Below are positions 8,326 through 16,782 of a stretch of DNA of 64,000 nucleotides, piece by piece. The stretch covers positions 186,001 through 250,000 of the forward strand of contig NZ_QOKV01000003.1 in the NCBI RefSeq assembly GCF_008365405.1, written 5' to 3'. Below the pieces are notes generated by a model. It ran no database searches, was not told where the DNA came from, and saw nothing but the letters and a program-made list of their open reading frames with translations. The stretch's first letter is position 1, and every line of letters begins with the position of its first letter. The stretch comes from Azospirillum brasilense. GTDB lineage: Bacteria; Pseudomonadota; Alphaproteobacteria; Azospirillales; Azospirillaceae. The translations under genes and the position numbers were made by a program.

Positions 8326-8781
8326 CGCGCGTTCCGTTCGCGTTCATCCGAAGGGGCGGGTGCCGTCCGGGCGGTTCAGCCGCCGGGACTAGCACGTTAG
8401 GAAGATGGCATGATCGTCGCCGCGTTGCCACCCGGCATTGACCGATGTCAATAGGTCCGCCATGCAAGGAGGCAATTCTCGCCGATCCGCCGCCGCGGGG
8501 CCATTCGACCTATGGATGATCGTCCGCGCCGGGCGATTCATGTCCGGCTCCCGTCGCGCCGTTTCCGAGGGTGGGAAACACCCTTTCGCCCTGGCATTTC
8601 ATTGATGATCGAAAGTGATCGTGAGCATCAGCGAGGTATAACGGATAGCAAAGGCGGAGGCGTCTCCTGTCCGATTGTGCCGAATACCTTTGTCGCGTTC
8701 TTTTACGAGCAAGGTCGTATGGACGAAAGCGGGGAGTCAGTGAGAGGGTTCAGTCAAGCCGTCGATGGGGAGTGTTGTGCG
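8326..8781. other. Intergenic region between hemA and a 133-aa gene
   Basis: This 456-base spacer holds the hemA promoter with its FNR-type palindrome (8438-8451). Further right is moderately AT-rich DNA with a TATAAC word at 8637, possibly part of the promoter of the rightward gene. In-frame extensions of that gene reach into it but lack a ribosome binding site. Confidence 0.5.
8438..8451 (-). promoter_or_regulatory. FNR/FixK-type box upstream of hemA
   Basis: The 14-base palindrome TTGAC-N4-GTCAA resembles the TTGAT-N4-ATCAA consensus of FNR and FixK. Its centre is 29.5 bases upstream of a GATCAT hexamer (8415-8410 on the minus strand). That is exactly the distance expected between a class II activator site at -41.5 and the -10 element. 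FnrL control of hemA is established in Rhodobacter. Confidence 0.7.
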
Positions 8782-9183
8782 ATGAGTGCCGTTCTGACGT
8801 TCGACAGCGCGCGTGGCCGGCGAATGTCCGGCCCGGAATTGAGCCATGGTGCCACCGGTCCCGGCGGCAGCAAGGTCATCCCCTTCCATCCGGCCCCCGC
8901 CGCGGCGGTTTCCCCGGTGCCGTCCCTGCCGCGGCGCCCCGCCGTGCCGTCTTCGGCCCGCGCCGATGAAGCGGCCCAGCCGGCGGAGCCCGCGCCGCGG
9001 CCCGAGCGTCTGGCGCGGCTGATCTTCATGGCGAGTGTGGGCGGCTACATGGCCCTGCGCGAGGGTACGCTGGTGCAGTTGGACGGGCGCATGGTCTGGC
9101 CGACCGCCGATGCGCTGATCCGCGATGCGGCGGCGGCGGGCGTTCCGGTCTCGTCGCACGTCATCAACACCGCCCGTTCCTGA
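8782..9183 (+). CDS. Hypothetical protein, 133 aa
   Basis: I recognise no family. The ATG at 8782 is chosen because GGGGAG lies nine bases upstream. The N-terminal two thirds is low-complexity and rich in proline and alanine (about residues 30-85). The last 45 residues are more ordered: LARLIFMASVGGYMALREGT, then a VQLDGRMVWPTADAL segment. That suggests a short C-terminal domain on a disordered tether. No signal peptide is visible. It converges with the aminotransferase gene across a bidirectional hairpin. Confidence 0.6.
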   Translation: MSAVLTFDSARGRRMSGPELSHGATGPGGSKVIPFHPAPAAAVSPVPSLPRRPAVPSSARADEAAQPAEPAPRPERLARLIFMASVGGYMALREGTLVQLDGRMVWPTADALIRDAAAAGVPVSSHVINTARS

Positions 9184-9201
9184 CGCCTGCCTTCGACTGA
9201 A

Positions 9202-9236
9202 AAGGGCCGCCCGCGCCGGATGGCGGGGCGGCCCTT
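9202..9236. terminator. Bidirectional terminator hairpin
   Basis: The arms AAGGGCCGCCC and GGGCGGCCCTT (11 bp) enclose a 13-base loop between two convergent genes. A T-run follows on the minus strand (TTTTCAG), so it probably serves the aminotransferase gene best. Confidence 0.75.
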
Positions 9237-9271
9237 CGTCATCGCGGCTTCATCTTCGCGGAGCCCGGCCG

Positions 9272-10672
9272 TTACCCGCGCAGGACGGGGATCGCGGCGT
9301 CCAGCGCCGTGGTCAGGCGGTCGAACATCAGGTTGATGTCCTCCTCGCCGATGACCAGCGGCGGGCAGACCGCCACGCTGTCGCCCATGGCGCGGATGAT
9401 CAGGCCGTTCTCCTGGCTCAGCCCGTTCACGACGGCGCCGGCCCGGCCCACCGGATCGAACGGGGCCTTGGTCTCCTTGTCGGCGACCAGTTCGAGGGCG
9501 CCGATCAGCCCGATGCCGCGCGCCTCGCCGACCAGCGGATGGTCGGCCAGGGTCTTCAGCCGGCGCTGGAACAGCGGGGCGACGGCGCGGACATGGCCGA
9601 CCATGTCCCGCTCCTCGTAGATCTTCAGCGTCTCCACGGCGACCGCCGCCGCCACCGGGTGGGCGGAATAGGTGTAGCCGTGACCGAAGGTGCCGATCGT
9701 CTTGCTCTCCTCGACGCAGGCGCGGTAGACCGCGTCCGACACCATCACCGCGGAGATCGGCAGATAGCCGGAGGACAGCTGCTTGGCGCAGGTCAGGATG
9801 TCCGGCTCCATGCCCATGGTCTGGCTGCCCCAGAAATTCCCGGTGCGCCCGAAGCCGCAGATCACCTCGTCGGCGACCAGGAGGATGTCGTACTTCTTCA
9901 GGATCGGCTGGATCTTCGCGAAGTAGGTCGCGGGCGGGACGATGACGCCGCCGGCGCCCATCACCGGCTCGGCGAACATGGCGGCGATGGTGTCCGGCCC
10001 CTCGGCCAGGATCAGCGCCTCCAGGCTTTCCGCCAGACGGGTCGCGAAGGCCTCCTCGCTCTCGCCCGGCTCGGCGAAGCGGTAGTGGTGCGGGCAGTCG
10101 GCATGGTGGATGCGGGCGATCGGCAGGTCGAAGTCGCGGTGGTTGTTCACCAAGCCGGTCAGGCTGGCCGTCGCCACGGTGACGCCGTGATAGGCCTTCA
10201 CGCGCGACAGGATCTTCTTCTTCTCCGGGCGGCCCAGCGCGTTGTTGTAGTACCAGACCAGCTTGACGGCGGTGTCGTTCGCCTCCGACCCGGAATTGGC
10301 GAAGAACACCTTGGACATCGGCACCGGGGCCAGCTTGATCAGCCGCTCCGCCAGATCGATGCCCGGCTCGTGGCTCTTGTGGCCAAACACATGGTAGGTC
10401 GGCAGCTTGCGCATCTGCCGGGTGGCGGCCTCGACAAGGCGCTCCTCGCCCCAGCCCAGCGACACGCACCACAGGCTGGCCAGACCCTCGATGTATTCCT
10501 TGCCGCTGTCGTCGAAGACGCGCACGCCCTGGCCGCGCTCGATGATCAACGGACCCTGGGTCTCGTGGGTGTGCAGGTTCGTGTAGGGGTGGAGGAAGTA
10601 CGCCTTGTCGCGGCTGGCGGCGGAATTTCCAGCCCCGGAATTTCCGATCGCCGCGGTGCCTTGTTCGGTCAT
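9272..10672 (-). CDS. Class III (omega) aminotransferase
   Basis: A 466-aa PLP-dependent enzyme of the omega-amino acid:pyruvate aminotransferase group. It shows FFANSGSEANDTAVKL near residue 120, LLVADEVICGFGRTGNFWG near 265, and the PLP lysine in CAKQLSSGYLPISAV near 295. These enzymes move an amino group from amines or omega-amino acids to pyruvate or another keto acid; the donor cannot be read from sequence. The first 20 residues are Gly/Ala/Ser-rich and poorly conserved-looking. It is convergent with the 133-aa gene and separated from the GST gene by about 200 bases. Confidence 0.92.
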   Translation of the reverse strand: MTEQGTAAIGNSGAGNSAASRDKAYFLHPYTNLHTHETQGPLIIERGQGVRVFDDSGKEYIEGLASLWCVSLGWGEERLVEAATRQMRKLPTYHVFGHKSHEPGIDLAERLIKLAPVPMSKVFFANSGSEANDTAVKLVWYYNNALGRPEKKKILSRVKAYHGVTVATASLTGLVNNHRDFDLPIARIHHADCPHHYRFAEPGESEEAFATRLAESLEALILAEGPDTIAAMFAEPVMGAGGVIVPPATYFAKIQPILKKYDILLVADEVICGFGRTGNFWGSQTMGMEPDILTCAKQLSSGYLPISAVMVSDAVYRACVEESKTIGTFGHGYTYSAHPVAAAVAVETLKIYEERDMVGHVRAVAPLFQRRLKTLADHPLVGEARGIGLIGALELVADKETKAPFDPVGRAGAVVNGLSQENGLIIRAMGDSVAVCPPLVIGEEDINLMFDRLTTALDAAIPVLRG

Positions 10673-10880
10673 GTTTGCTATCCCTGTATTCGCTGCCGGA
10701 GTCGGTCGTTGCCGGTGCCCGTCCGCCGCTGTTGAAAATGTTAAACGGCGTCCGCGATCATAGGCATGGTTGGCCCTCCTGACAAAGCCGGAGAATCAGG
10801 GGGTGGAACGGGCATTCCCGTCCTGCATGGCGCCCAGGTTCGCTGCACAAGCTCCGGAGTTTCGGAAGAGAAGGGGAACG

Positions 10881-11516
10881 ATGATCACCTTGTATGGAAT
10901 GCCGAGCAGCGCGTCGATGGCGCCGCACATCCTGCTGCGCGAGATCGGTCTGCCCTTCGAGCTGGTCCTGCTGGACCGCGCCACCGCCGCGCACAAGGCG
11001 CCGGATTATCTGCGTCTGAACCCCAATGGGCGTGTGCCGACGCTGGCGGACGGCGATCTCGTGCTGTTCGAGGCGGCGGCGATCTGTCTGCACCTCGCCG
11101 ACTCGCACCCGGCCGCCGGACTGGCTCCCGCGCCCGGCACCGCGGAGCGCGCGGGTTTCTACCAGTGGCTGGTCTTCCTGACCAACACCGTCCAGGCCGA
11201 CATGCTGGTCTATTTCTATCCCGAGCGTCATGCCGAGGGGGCGGAGGCGCAGGCCTCGATCAAGGCCATGGCGGAGGCGCGGCTGCTGGAGCGCTTCACG
11301 CTGCTGGACCGCGAATTGGGGAGCAAGGCGTGGTTCCTGGGCGACCGCTACAGCGCCGTCGATCCCTACCTGTTCATGCTGGCCCGCTGGACCCGCTTCA
11401 TGGGCACCCCGGCGCGCAGCCTGCCCAACCTCGGCCCCTACCTCGCCCGCGTGCTGGACCGCCCTGCGGTGCGGGCGGCGTTCGAGGCCGAAGGGCTCGG
11501 CGACCCTTACTATTGA
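10881..11516 (+). CDS. Glutathione S-transferase family protein
   Basis: A 211-aa cytosolic GST. The thioredoxin-like N-terminal domain opens MITLYGMPSSASMAPHILL and contains NPNGRVPTLADGD and FEAAAICLHLAD, the glutathione-binding segments. A helical C-terminal domain follows with a YSAVDPYLFMLARW segment. The ATG at 10881 has GAAGGGG just upstream and fits the family. The substrate is unknown. It converges with the EAL-domain gene only 19 bases away. Confidence 0.9.
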   Translation: MITLYGMPSSASMAPHILLREIGLPFELVLLDRATAAHKAPDYLRLNPNGRVPTLADGDLVLFEAAAICLHLADSHPAAGLAPAPGTAERAGFYQWLVFLTNTVQADMLVYFYPERHAEGAEAQASIKAMAEARLLERFTLLDRELGSKAWFLGDRYSAVDPYLFMLARWTRFMGTPARSLPNLGPYLARVLDRPAVRAAFEAEGLGDPYY

Positions 11517-11535
11517 GTGGACAAGTGGGTGCCGC

Positions 11536-13284
11536 TCAGCGCGGCACCTGCCAAGGCAGATGCTCCGCCCCGACCAGCCGGTCGGCATCGGCGGCGGGCA
11601 TCGGGCGGGCGAAATGGTAGCCCTGGCCATAGTCGCAGGCGAGCGCGCGCAGCAGGTTGGCGTCGGCGCTCGTCTCGATGCCCTCGGCGATGACGTCGAA
11701 GCCGAGAAGCCGCGCCAGATCCATGATGATGCGGACGATGGCGCGGTTTTCCTCCGACTGGTGCATGGCCATGACGAAGGAGCGGTCCACCTTCAGGCTG
11801 TCGATGGGCAGCTTGTGCAGGTAGGACAGCGACGAATAGCCGGTGCCGAAATCGTCGATGGACATCTTGATGCCCAGCCCGCGCAGGGTCTGCAGCAGGC
11901 GGATCGACTGCTCCGCCTTCTCCATGACCGCGCTTTCGGTGATCTCCAGCTTGATCCAGGACGGCTCGGCTCCCGTCTCGCGCAGCACCTCGCGCACCAG
12001 CGAGACCATGTCGGGGTCGTTCAACTGGCGGGTCGACAGGTTGATGCTCATGAACAGGTTGGCGGAGCCGGGCAGGCGCTGGTCCTGCCATTCGGCGATC
12101 TGCCGGCACGCCTCGCGCAGCACCCAGGCGCCCAGCGTGACGATCAGGCCGGTGCTCTCGGCGATGGGAATGAAGATGCCGGGCGGGATGTTGCCGCGCT
12201 CCGGATGGTTCCAGCGCACCAGCGCCTCGAACCCGGCCAGGCCGCCGGTGACCATCTCGACGATGGGCTGGTAGGCGACCCACAGTTCCTCACCGCGCTC
12301 CAGCGCGCGGCGAAGATCGTGCTCCAGCCGCACCTGCTCGACGACGCGGGCGTGCATGGCCGGGTCGAACCAGGCGTGGCGCCCGCCGCCCTGCTCGCGG
12401 GCGCGGCCGGTGGCGATCTCCGCGTCGCGCAGCACGTCCTCCGGCCGGCTGTGGGTGTCGCAGGAGGCGGCGACGCCGATGCTGGCCGACAGGAAGACCG
12501 AGGCGCCCGACGCCGTCTTGGCGGAGCGGACCAGCGACGCGATGGTGGACAGCCGCTCCTCCACCTCCAGCGGGTCCTGCGTACCGCCGATCAGCAGCGC
12601 GAAGGCGTGGTCGCTGATGCGGGCGATCAGGTCCACCGAACCGGCCCGCACGCTCAGCCGCGTGGCGACGTCGGTCAGGATCTCGTTGGCGAAGCCCTGG
12701 CCCAGGCTGGTGCGCACGTCGACGAAGCGGTCGAAATCCACGATGACCAGCGTGAAGGGTTCCCCCATCCCGTGGAAATCGGCCATGTGCTTGACCAGCA
12801 GGAGCCGGTTGGCCAGCCCGGTCACCGGGTCGTAATAGGCCAGCCGAAAGAGGTCGTCCTGCGTGCGCCGCCGCTCCGTCATGTTCTGCATGATGACGAA
12901 ATAACCGGCGATGGAACCGTCCGGACCGCGGTAGGGCGCGTGCACCCGCGTCACGTAGTCGTTGCCGCCGCCGGACCGGGGAAGCCAGCCCTCCACCTGC
13001 ACCGTCTCGCCGTCCAGCGCGCGTTCAACCGCGGCGCTGTTGTTGCGCTGGGTTTCCGGCCCGAGGATGTCGCCCACCGTGGTCCCGATGAGGGTGTCCA
13101 GCTTGCGGCCCATATAGTCCAGGTACGCCTGGTTGGCGTAGAGGTGCCGCCGCTGCGTGTCGAGCAGGCCGACCATCGCCGGCATGACGTCGAGAAGCTG
13201 CCGCAGGGTGTCGAGCGCCGGAGCCCCGGAAGCGGTGCCGGACAGGGCTGCGGCAAGGGAGGCGAGGTGAGGGTCCGGCTTCAT
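11536..13284 (-). CDS. PAS - degenerate GGDEF - EAL phosphodiesterase
   Basis: A 582-aa signalling protein without membrane segments. The PAS domain covers about residues 25-140. The GGDEF-like domain (about 150-305) has SDHAF where GGDEF is expected, so it should not make cyclic di-GMP. The EAL domain (about 325-570) is intact: FEALVRWNHP, then DDFGTGYSSLSYL and KVDRSFV. The protein is therefore probably a cyclic di-GMP phosphodiesterase regulated by PAS and perhaps by GTP binding to the dead GGDEF domain. The ATG at 13284 is chosen. A GTG 15 codons earlier is possible, and neither start has a clear ribosome binding site. Confidence 0.9.
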   Translation of the reverse strand: MKPDPHLASLAAALSGTASGAPALDTLRQLLDVMPAMVGLLDTQRRHLYANQAYLDYMGRKLDTLIGTTVGDILGPETQRNNSAAVERALDGETVQVEGWLPRSGGGNDYVTRVHAPYRGPDGSIAGYFVIMQNMTERRRTQDDLFRLAYYDPVTGLANRLLLVKHMADFHGMGEPFTLVIVDFDRFVDVRTSLGQGFANEILTDVATRLSVRAGSVDLIARISDHAFALLIGGTQDPLEVEERLSTIASLVRSAKTASGASVFLSASIGVAASCDTHSRPEDVLRDAEIATGRAREQGGGRHAWFDPAMHARVVEQVRLEHDLRRALERGEELWVAYQPIVEMVTGGLAGFEALVRWNHPERGNIPPGIFIPIAESTGLIVTLGAWVLREACRQIAEWQDQRLPGSANLFMSINLSTRQLNDPDMVSLVREVLRETGAEPSWIKLEITESAVMEKAEQSIRLLQTLRGLGIKMSIDDFGTGYSSLSYLHKLPIDSLKVDRSFVMAMHQSEENRAIVRIIMDLARLLGFDVIAEGIETSADANLLRALACDYGQGYHFARPMPAADADRLVGAEHLPWQVPR

Positions 13285-13637
13285 GGGCGGGAATGGTCGA
13301 GACACCGTTGGGAAAACCACGATCAACACTTACGCGAAAGAATGCCCGCCCGTCAAAACCAAAGCCGCCGAAGACGGTGGAAAGCATCGTTCCACTATAG
13401 TTGCCCGACGACAGAACCGACCTTCATACTCGGGTATTCATGCAAATCACGGTTGATGTTTTGATTGGGTGCGATTGATTTTGTGGCATCGGCGGCGCCT
13501 GGGGCCGGGGGTCCGCGTGCCGATCCGTGCCGAACCACGACAGGTTGCCGGCGCTGTGCGAGGCCGCGAATGGTCGAATCCTAGGCCGGTGACAGGACCG
13601 GTCGGGCGCGCAGATGCGGCATGTCAGCGTTCCCCAT

Positions 13638-13675
13638 TCTGACCATCGTCAGAGACGGCCATGCCGGGCTATAAT
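13638..13675 (+). promoter_or_regulatory. Promoter region of usp gene with TGAC-N4-GTCA palindrome
   Basis: A perfect TATAAT hexamer lies at 13670-13675. Just upstream is the palindrome TCTGAC-CATC-GTCAGA (13638-13653), whose core TGAC-N4-GTCA matches the hemA and hemN boxes. The palindrome centre is 24.5 bases from the -10 hexamer, five short of class II geometry, so FNR-type control is uncertain. The rest of the 460-base spacer from 13285 shows nothing else that I recognise. Confidence 0.45.
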
Positions 13676-13743
13676 TTCGACCAATGCGCGAGAAGAGGTG
13701 GTGCACAACGATCGCCCACCCGCGCGAGCGAGGGAGAATCGCC

Positions 13744-14583
13744 ATGGCACTCAAGGATCTGCTGGTGGTCGTCGACGACACCGCCGCCGCTGCGGCGCGA
13801 ATCGATGCCGCCGCCCAACTGGCCGCGCGCACCGACAGCCACATCACCGGCCTCTACCCCATCGTTCCGCTGACCCTGCCGGGCTATGTCGAGGCCGAAC
13901 TGCCGGACGAGGTGCGCGCCATGCAGCGCGGCTACACCGAGAACCAGACCGCGAGGGCGGAGGCTCTCTTCGCCGACGCGGTGCGCCGCAACGGCCTGAC
14001 CGACCGCTCGGAATGGCGGGTCCTCTACGGCCACCCGACGGACAGCGCGGCGCTGCACGGGCGCTACGCCGACGTGGTGGTGATCGGACAGGCCGATCCG
14101 CACCGCGACCGTGACCGCCCGATCGTGCTGCCGCAGGATCTGGTGTTCGAATGCGGCCGTCCGCTGCTGGTCGTGCCCTACGCCGGCTCTTTCCCCCACA
14201 TCGGGGAGCGTGTGCTGGTCGCCTGGAACGGCAGCCGCGAGGCGGCCCGCGCAGTGGCCGACGCCATGCCCGTCCTGACCGCCGCCAAGCGCGTGGTGGT
14301 GATGGTCGTCAATCCCAAGGCCGGTCCCGCCGGCATCGGCGACGAGCCGGGTGCGGACATCGCCAAGCACCTGTCGCGCCACGGCTGCCGGGTGGAGGCC
14401 ACCCACATCGTGACCGACCAGATCGATCCGGGCGACACGCTGCTGAACACGGTCGCCGACGAATCCTGCGATCTTCTGGTCATGGGCGCCTATGGCCGTT
14501 CGCGGCTGCGCGAACAGGTGCTGGGCGGCATGACCCGTTACATGCTGGAGCACATGACGGTTCCGGTCCTGATGAGCCATTGA
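13744..14583 (+). CDS. Universal stress protein, two Usp domains
   Basis: A 279-aa tandem UspA protein. Domain 1 covers about residues 1-140 and domain 2 about 145-279. Domain 2 ends with VMGAYGRSRLREQVLGGMTR, which fits the G-x2-G-x9-G nucleotide-binding signature of ATP-binding Usp proteins. Domain 1 lacks that signature. Such proteins are induced by starvation, oxygen limitation or stress, and their biochemical role is often unclear. The ATG at 13744 follows GAGGGAG. A TATAAT hexamer and an FNR-like palindrome lie 70-105 bases upstream. Confidence 0.92.
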   Translation: MALKDLLVVVDDTAAAAARIDAAAQLAARTDSHITGLYPIVPLTLPGYVEAELPDEVRAMQRGYTENQTARAEALFADAVRRNGLTDRSEWRVLYGHPTDSAALHGRYADVVVIGQADPHRDRDRPIVLPQDLVFECGRPLLVVPYAGSFPHIGERVLVAWNGSREAARAVADAMPVLTAAKRVVVMVVNPKAGPAGIGDEPGADIAKHLSRHGCRVEATHIVTDQIDPGDTLLNTVADESCDLLVMGAYGRSRLREQVLGGMTRYMLEHMTVPVLMSH

Positions 14584-14706
14584 GGCCATTCGGTCATCCG
14601 GGAATAGTCCGGCGGGACCGCCTGTTCATCCCAGTGAGGCGGCGCCGGACTTCGGTCAATGGACTTCGGTCGAGGGGCGCCGCCGGACCTGCGAAGGAAG
14701 GCCGGC

Positions 14707-15111
14707 ATGAGCGCGCTGATCCCCACGTTCCTCCACCGTATGCGTCCTCCGGGCATGGCCGCGGTTTTTCGTCCGGCGGTCCGCTTGGCGGTGCTGGGCA
14801 TCGCCGGGGCTCTGGCTTTGGCCGTTCTTCCCGCGGCGGCGGACGCGCATGGCCCGCGCGAGCGTGGCTCCTGGTACGGCGGTCCTCCGTATGGCGGTCC
14901 TTCGGTGATCGTGCCGCCGCCGGGAAGCCGGGTGATCGTCGTGCCCGGCTATCGCCCGCCGCCGCCCATCGTGGTCGCCCCGCCCCCCTACTGGAGCCCG
15001 CCGCCCCGCCATCACCACCGCCGCGCCTGGCGCAACGACTGGGGGCCGCGGCCCTATCCGGGGCCGAGCGTGCAGTTCTACGGGGGGTGGTCGTCGGGCC
15101 GGGGCTGGTGA
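14707..15111 (+). CDS. Secreted proline-rich small protein
   Basis: A 134-aa protein with a signal peptide (hydrophobic stretch about residues 22-42, ending PAAADA before AHGPRERG). The mature part is dominated by proline, glycine and tyrosine: YGGPPYGGPSVIVPPPGSR, then PPPIVVAPPPYWSPPP and a histidine-rich patch. It resembles short periplasmic or surface proteins of unknown function found next to lipoproteins in Azospirillum-like genomes. The ATG at 14707 has GAAGGAAGG upstream. Two lipoprotein genes follow on the same strand with gaps of 100-170 bases. Confidence 0.7.
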   Translation: MSALIPTFLHRMRPPGMAAVFRPAVRLAVLGIAGALALAVLPAAADAHGPRERGSWYGGPPYGGPSVIVPPPGSRVIVVPGYRPPPPIVVAPPPYWSPPPRHHHRRAWRNDWGPRPYPGPSVQFYGGWSSGRGW

Positions 15112-15277
15112 CGGTCCAGGCTGCCTGTTTGAAGGCCGTCTGTTTGAAAGAGAATGGGTGTCACGGGAGCGGCGCCGCAACGGCGCATTCTCGCATGGAT
15201 ATCGACTCGCTGCCCGACCATGCTCGTCTCGGTGGCGCCCGGTTCGGGGCGCCGCGCCGCGCGAGCATGAGGGTGCG

Positions 15278-15829
15278 ATGTTCTCCAAACAAGAAGCGGA
15301 TTTCCGGCTCTCGATGAGGCGTGGCCTGGCCGCGGCGATGCTGGGCGTGGCGGCCCTGTCGCTCGGCGCTTGTGCAAGCCAAAGCCAGAACCGTTACAGC
15401 TACCGGGATGTCGGTCACGCGACCTCGGTCGAGTTCGGCACCGTGATGGCGACCCGTCCGGTGGACATCCGGGGCCAGAACACGGGAGCCGGCGGGCTGG
15501 TCGGTGGTGCCGCCGGCGGGCTGGCGATGTCCAACGTTGGCAGGGGCTCGGGCAATGTGGCGGCGATCCTGGGCGGTGCCCTGGTGGGTGCCGTGGCCGG
15601 CGCCGTGGCGGAGCAGGCGATCTCGGACCGCACGGGGGTCGAGTATGTGGTGACCCTGGCCACGGGCCGCACGATCACCATCGTGCAGGAGCAGGCGGCC
15701 AATGAGCCGGTGTTCGGTCCCGGCCAGCGCGTGATGGTGCAGGCGAACGGCACTTACCAGCGTGTCCTGTCGGCCGACCATCTGCCGACCGAAACGAGTC
15801 GCCCGAAGGGCATCAAGGTGGTGGACTGA
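15278..15829 (+). CDS. Glycine-zipper outer-membrane lipoprotein (SlyB-like)
   Basis: A 183-aa lipoprotein. The signal peptide ends in the lipobox LGAC near residue 31. A glycine-zipper region (about 68-110) with repeated GGxxGG spacing follows, then a small beta-rich domain (about 115-170: YVVTLATGRTITIVQE, GQRVMVQANG). This is the architecture of the SlyB/PcpY family, anchored in the outer membrane and linked to envelope integrity. An internal ATG twelve codons in would also give a full signal peptide. It is probably transcribed with the flanking envelope genes. Confidence 0.85.
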   Translation: MFSKQEADFRLSMRRGLAAAMLGVAALSLGACASQSQNRYSYRDVGHATSVEFGTVMATRPVDIRGQNTGAGGLVGGAAGGLAMSNVGRGSGNVAAILGGALVGAVAGAVAEQAISDRTGVEYVVTLATGRTITIVQEQAANEPVFGPGQRVMVQANGTYQRVLSADHLPTETSRPKGIKVVD

Positions 15830-15925
15830 GGTGGACCGGCCGTAGGCTGAGGCCTCGGCACATGACATCCTCCTGCCTGTTGACCCCCGAGGGAACGAAG
15901 GAACGGCGTGCGGGAGGGTGGTCCT

Positions 15926-16321
15926 ATGGCGGGCGGAACAGTCGGGAAGGCAGGGTGCCTGCGAGCGATCCAGCGGGGTGGAGCCGTCCTGTCGATGGTT
16001 CTTTTGGCGGCCTGTGCCGGGCTGAGCCCGCCCCCGCAGGCCGCCCCCGAGCCCGGCGCGGTGAGCGCCCTGGATCGGCTGAGCCCGAACCGCTGCAACG
16101 GGGCCGTCGCCTCATCCCTCGCCGGGGTGCGGATACCGGTGTCCGACGTCCGCTATCTCGCCTATGGCCTGTATCGCAACATTCCGGGGGATATCATCGG
16201 CTACGATGCGTGGGTGGGCTTGAACAGCCAGCCCGGCGCCGTGGTGGTGCAACTCGATGAATATTGCGCGCCGCGCCAGATTTACGCGCGCGAGGGCGCC
16301 CGGCTTCCCGACGCCCGATGA
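15926..16321 (+). CDS. Hypothetical lipoprotein, 131 aa
   Basis: I recognise no family. The signal peptide ends in a lipobox-like LLAACAG near residue 30, so the protein is probably lipid-anchored. A proline-rich linker follows, then a domain with two cysteines (SPNRCNGAV and DEYCAPRQIY) that could form a disulphide in the periplasm. The ATG at 15926 is chosen because GGGAGGG precedes it by eight bases; a GTG six codons earlier is possible. It follows the SlyB-like gene on the same strand by about 100 bases. Confidence 0.65.
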   Translation: MAGGTVGKAGCLRAIQRGGAVLSMVLLAACAGLSPPPQAAPEPGAVSALDRLSPNRCNGAVASSLAGVRIPVSDVRYLAYGLYRNIPGDIIGYDAWVGLNSQPGAVVVQLDEYCAPRQIYAREGARLPDAR

Positions 16322-16350
16322 CGCACGGCTGCTCCCATCCGGGTCCCCGG

Positions 16351-16530
16351 ACAAAAAACTGCCGCTAACCCATTGGGCTAGCGGCGAGTTGAACAGGGAG
16401 GCTTCACGTCTGGGAGACGCTGGGTCCGAGGACCCAACCCCGGAAGCGGGCTTCCGGGACGAAACGCCGGATGCTGCGGCGCAACATCCAACGCCCAAGA
16501 TTTGACCATTCTGCCCAAAGGATTCCATCC
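16351..16530 (-). ncRNA. Candidate structured small RNA ending in an intrinsic terminator
   Basis: Read on the minus strand, this gene-free stretch contains five local hairpins in a row. One is a 9-bp stem GGATGTTGC/GCAGCATCC, one a 9-bp stem CCCGGAAGC/GCTTCCGGG, one a 7-bp stem TGGGTCC/GGACCCA, and one a 5-bp stem CGTCT/AGACG with a CCC loop. The last is GCCGCTA-rich (16361-16385) and is followed by a run of six T. No reading frame here looks like a protein. The separate short hairpins do not fit the rod shape of 6S RNA. The C-rich loop resembles alphaproteobacterial sRNAs that pair with ribosome binding sites. The 5' end is a guess. Confidence 0.5.
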
Positions 16531-16704
16531 CCAAATATCCGATTCGGCCATGCGAGAACCGCATAGCTTGTAAACCATTGGAAAAGAATGAAAAACTGGT
16601 ATGCGGATGCGTATGGTGCTGAAGAGCAGGTGGCCTCGCACGGAAAACGGCAACCGGATTGCAAAGATGCGGGATGGTTTTCGGTACAATCCGTACAAAA
16701 AGAA

Positions 16705-16733
16705 AGGCGCCCGGCATGAATTGCCGAGCGCCT
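16705..16733 (-). terminator. Terminator of LysR gene
   Basis: An imperfect stem (AGGCGC-CCGGCA with TGCCG-AGCGCCT) is followed on the minus strand by CTTTCTTTTTG. It lies 50 bases past the LysR stop codon. Confidence 0.75.
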
Positions 16734-16782
16734 GTGCATCAAATACGGGCAAACACCTTGGCTGCCCAAAGGCTGGGCTGGG

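Noticed and set aside
8331..8345. A third GTTC-N7-GTTC match just upstream of the hemA start codon
   Set aside because: It lies between the predicted promoter and the start codon of a non-SOS gene in a GTTC-rich stretch, and about two chance matches are expected in 64 kb.
16351..16530. Interpretation of the hairpin array as 6S RNA
   Set aside because: 6S RNA is a long rod with paired ends and a central bubble. This region folds into separate local hairpins.
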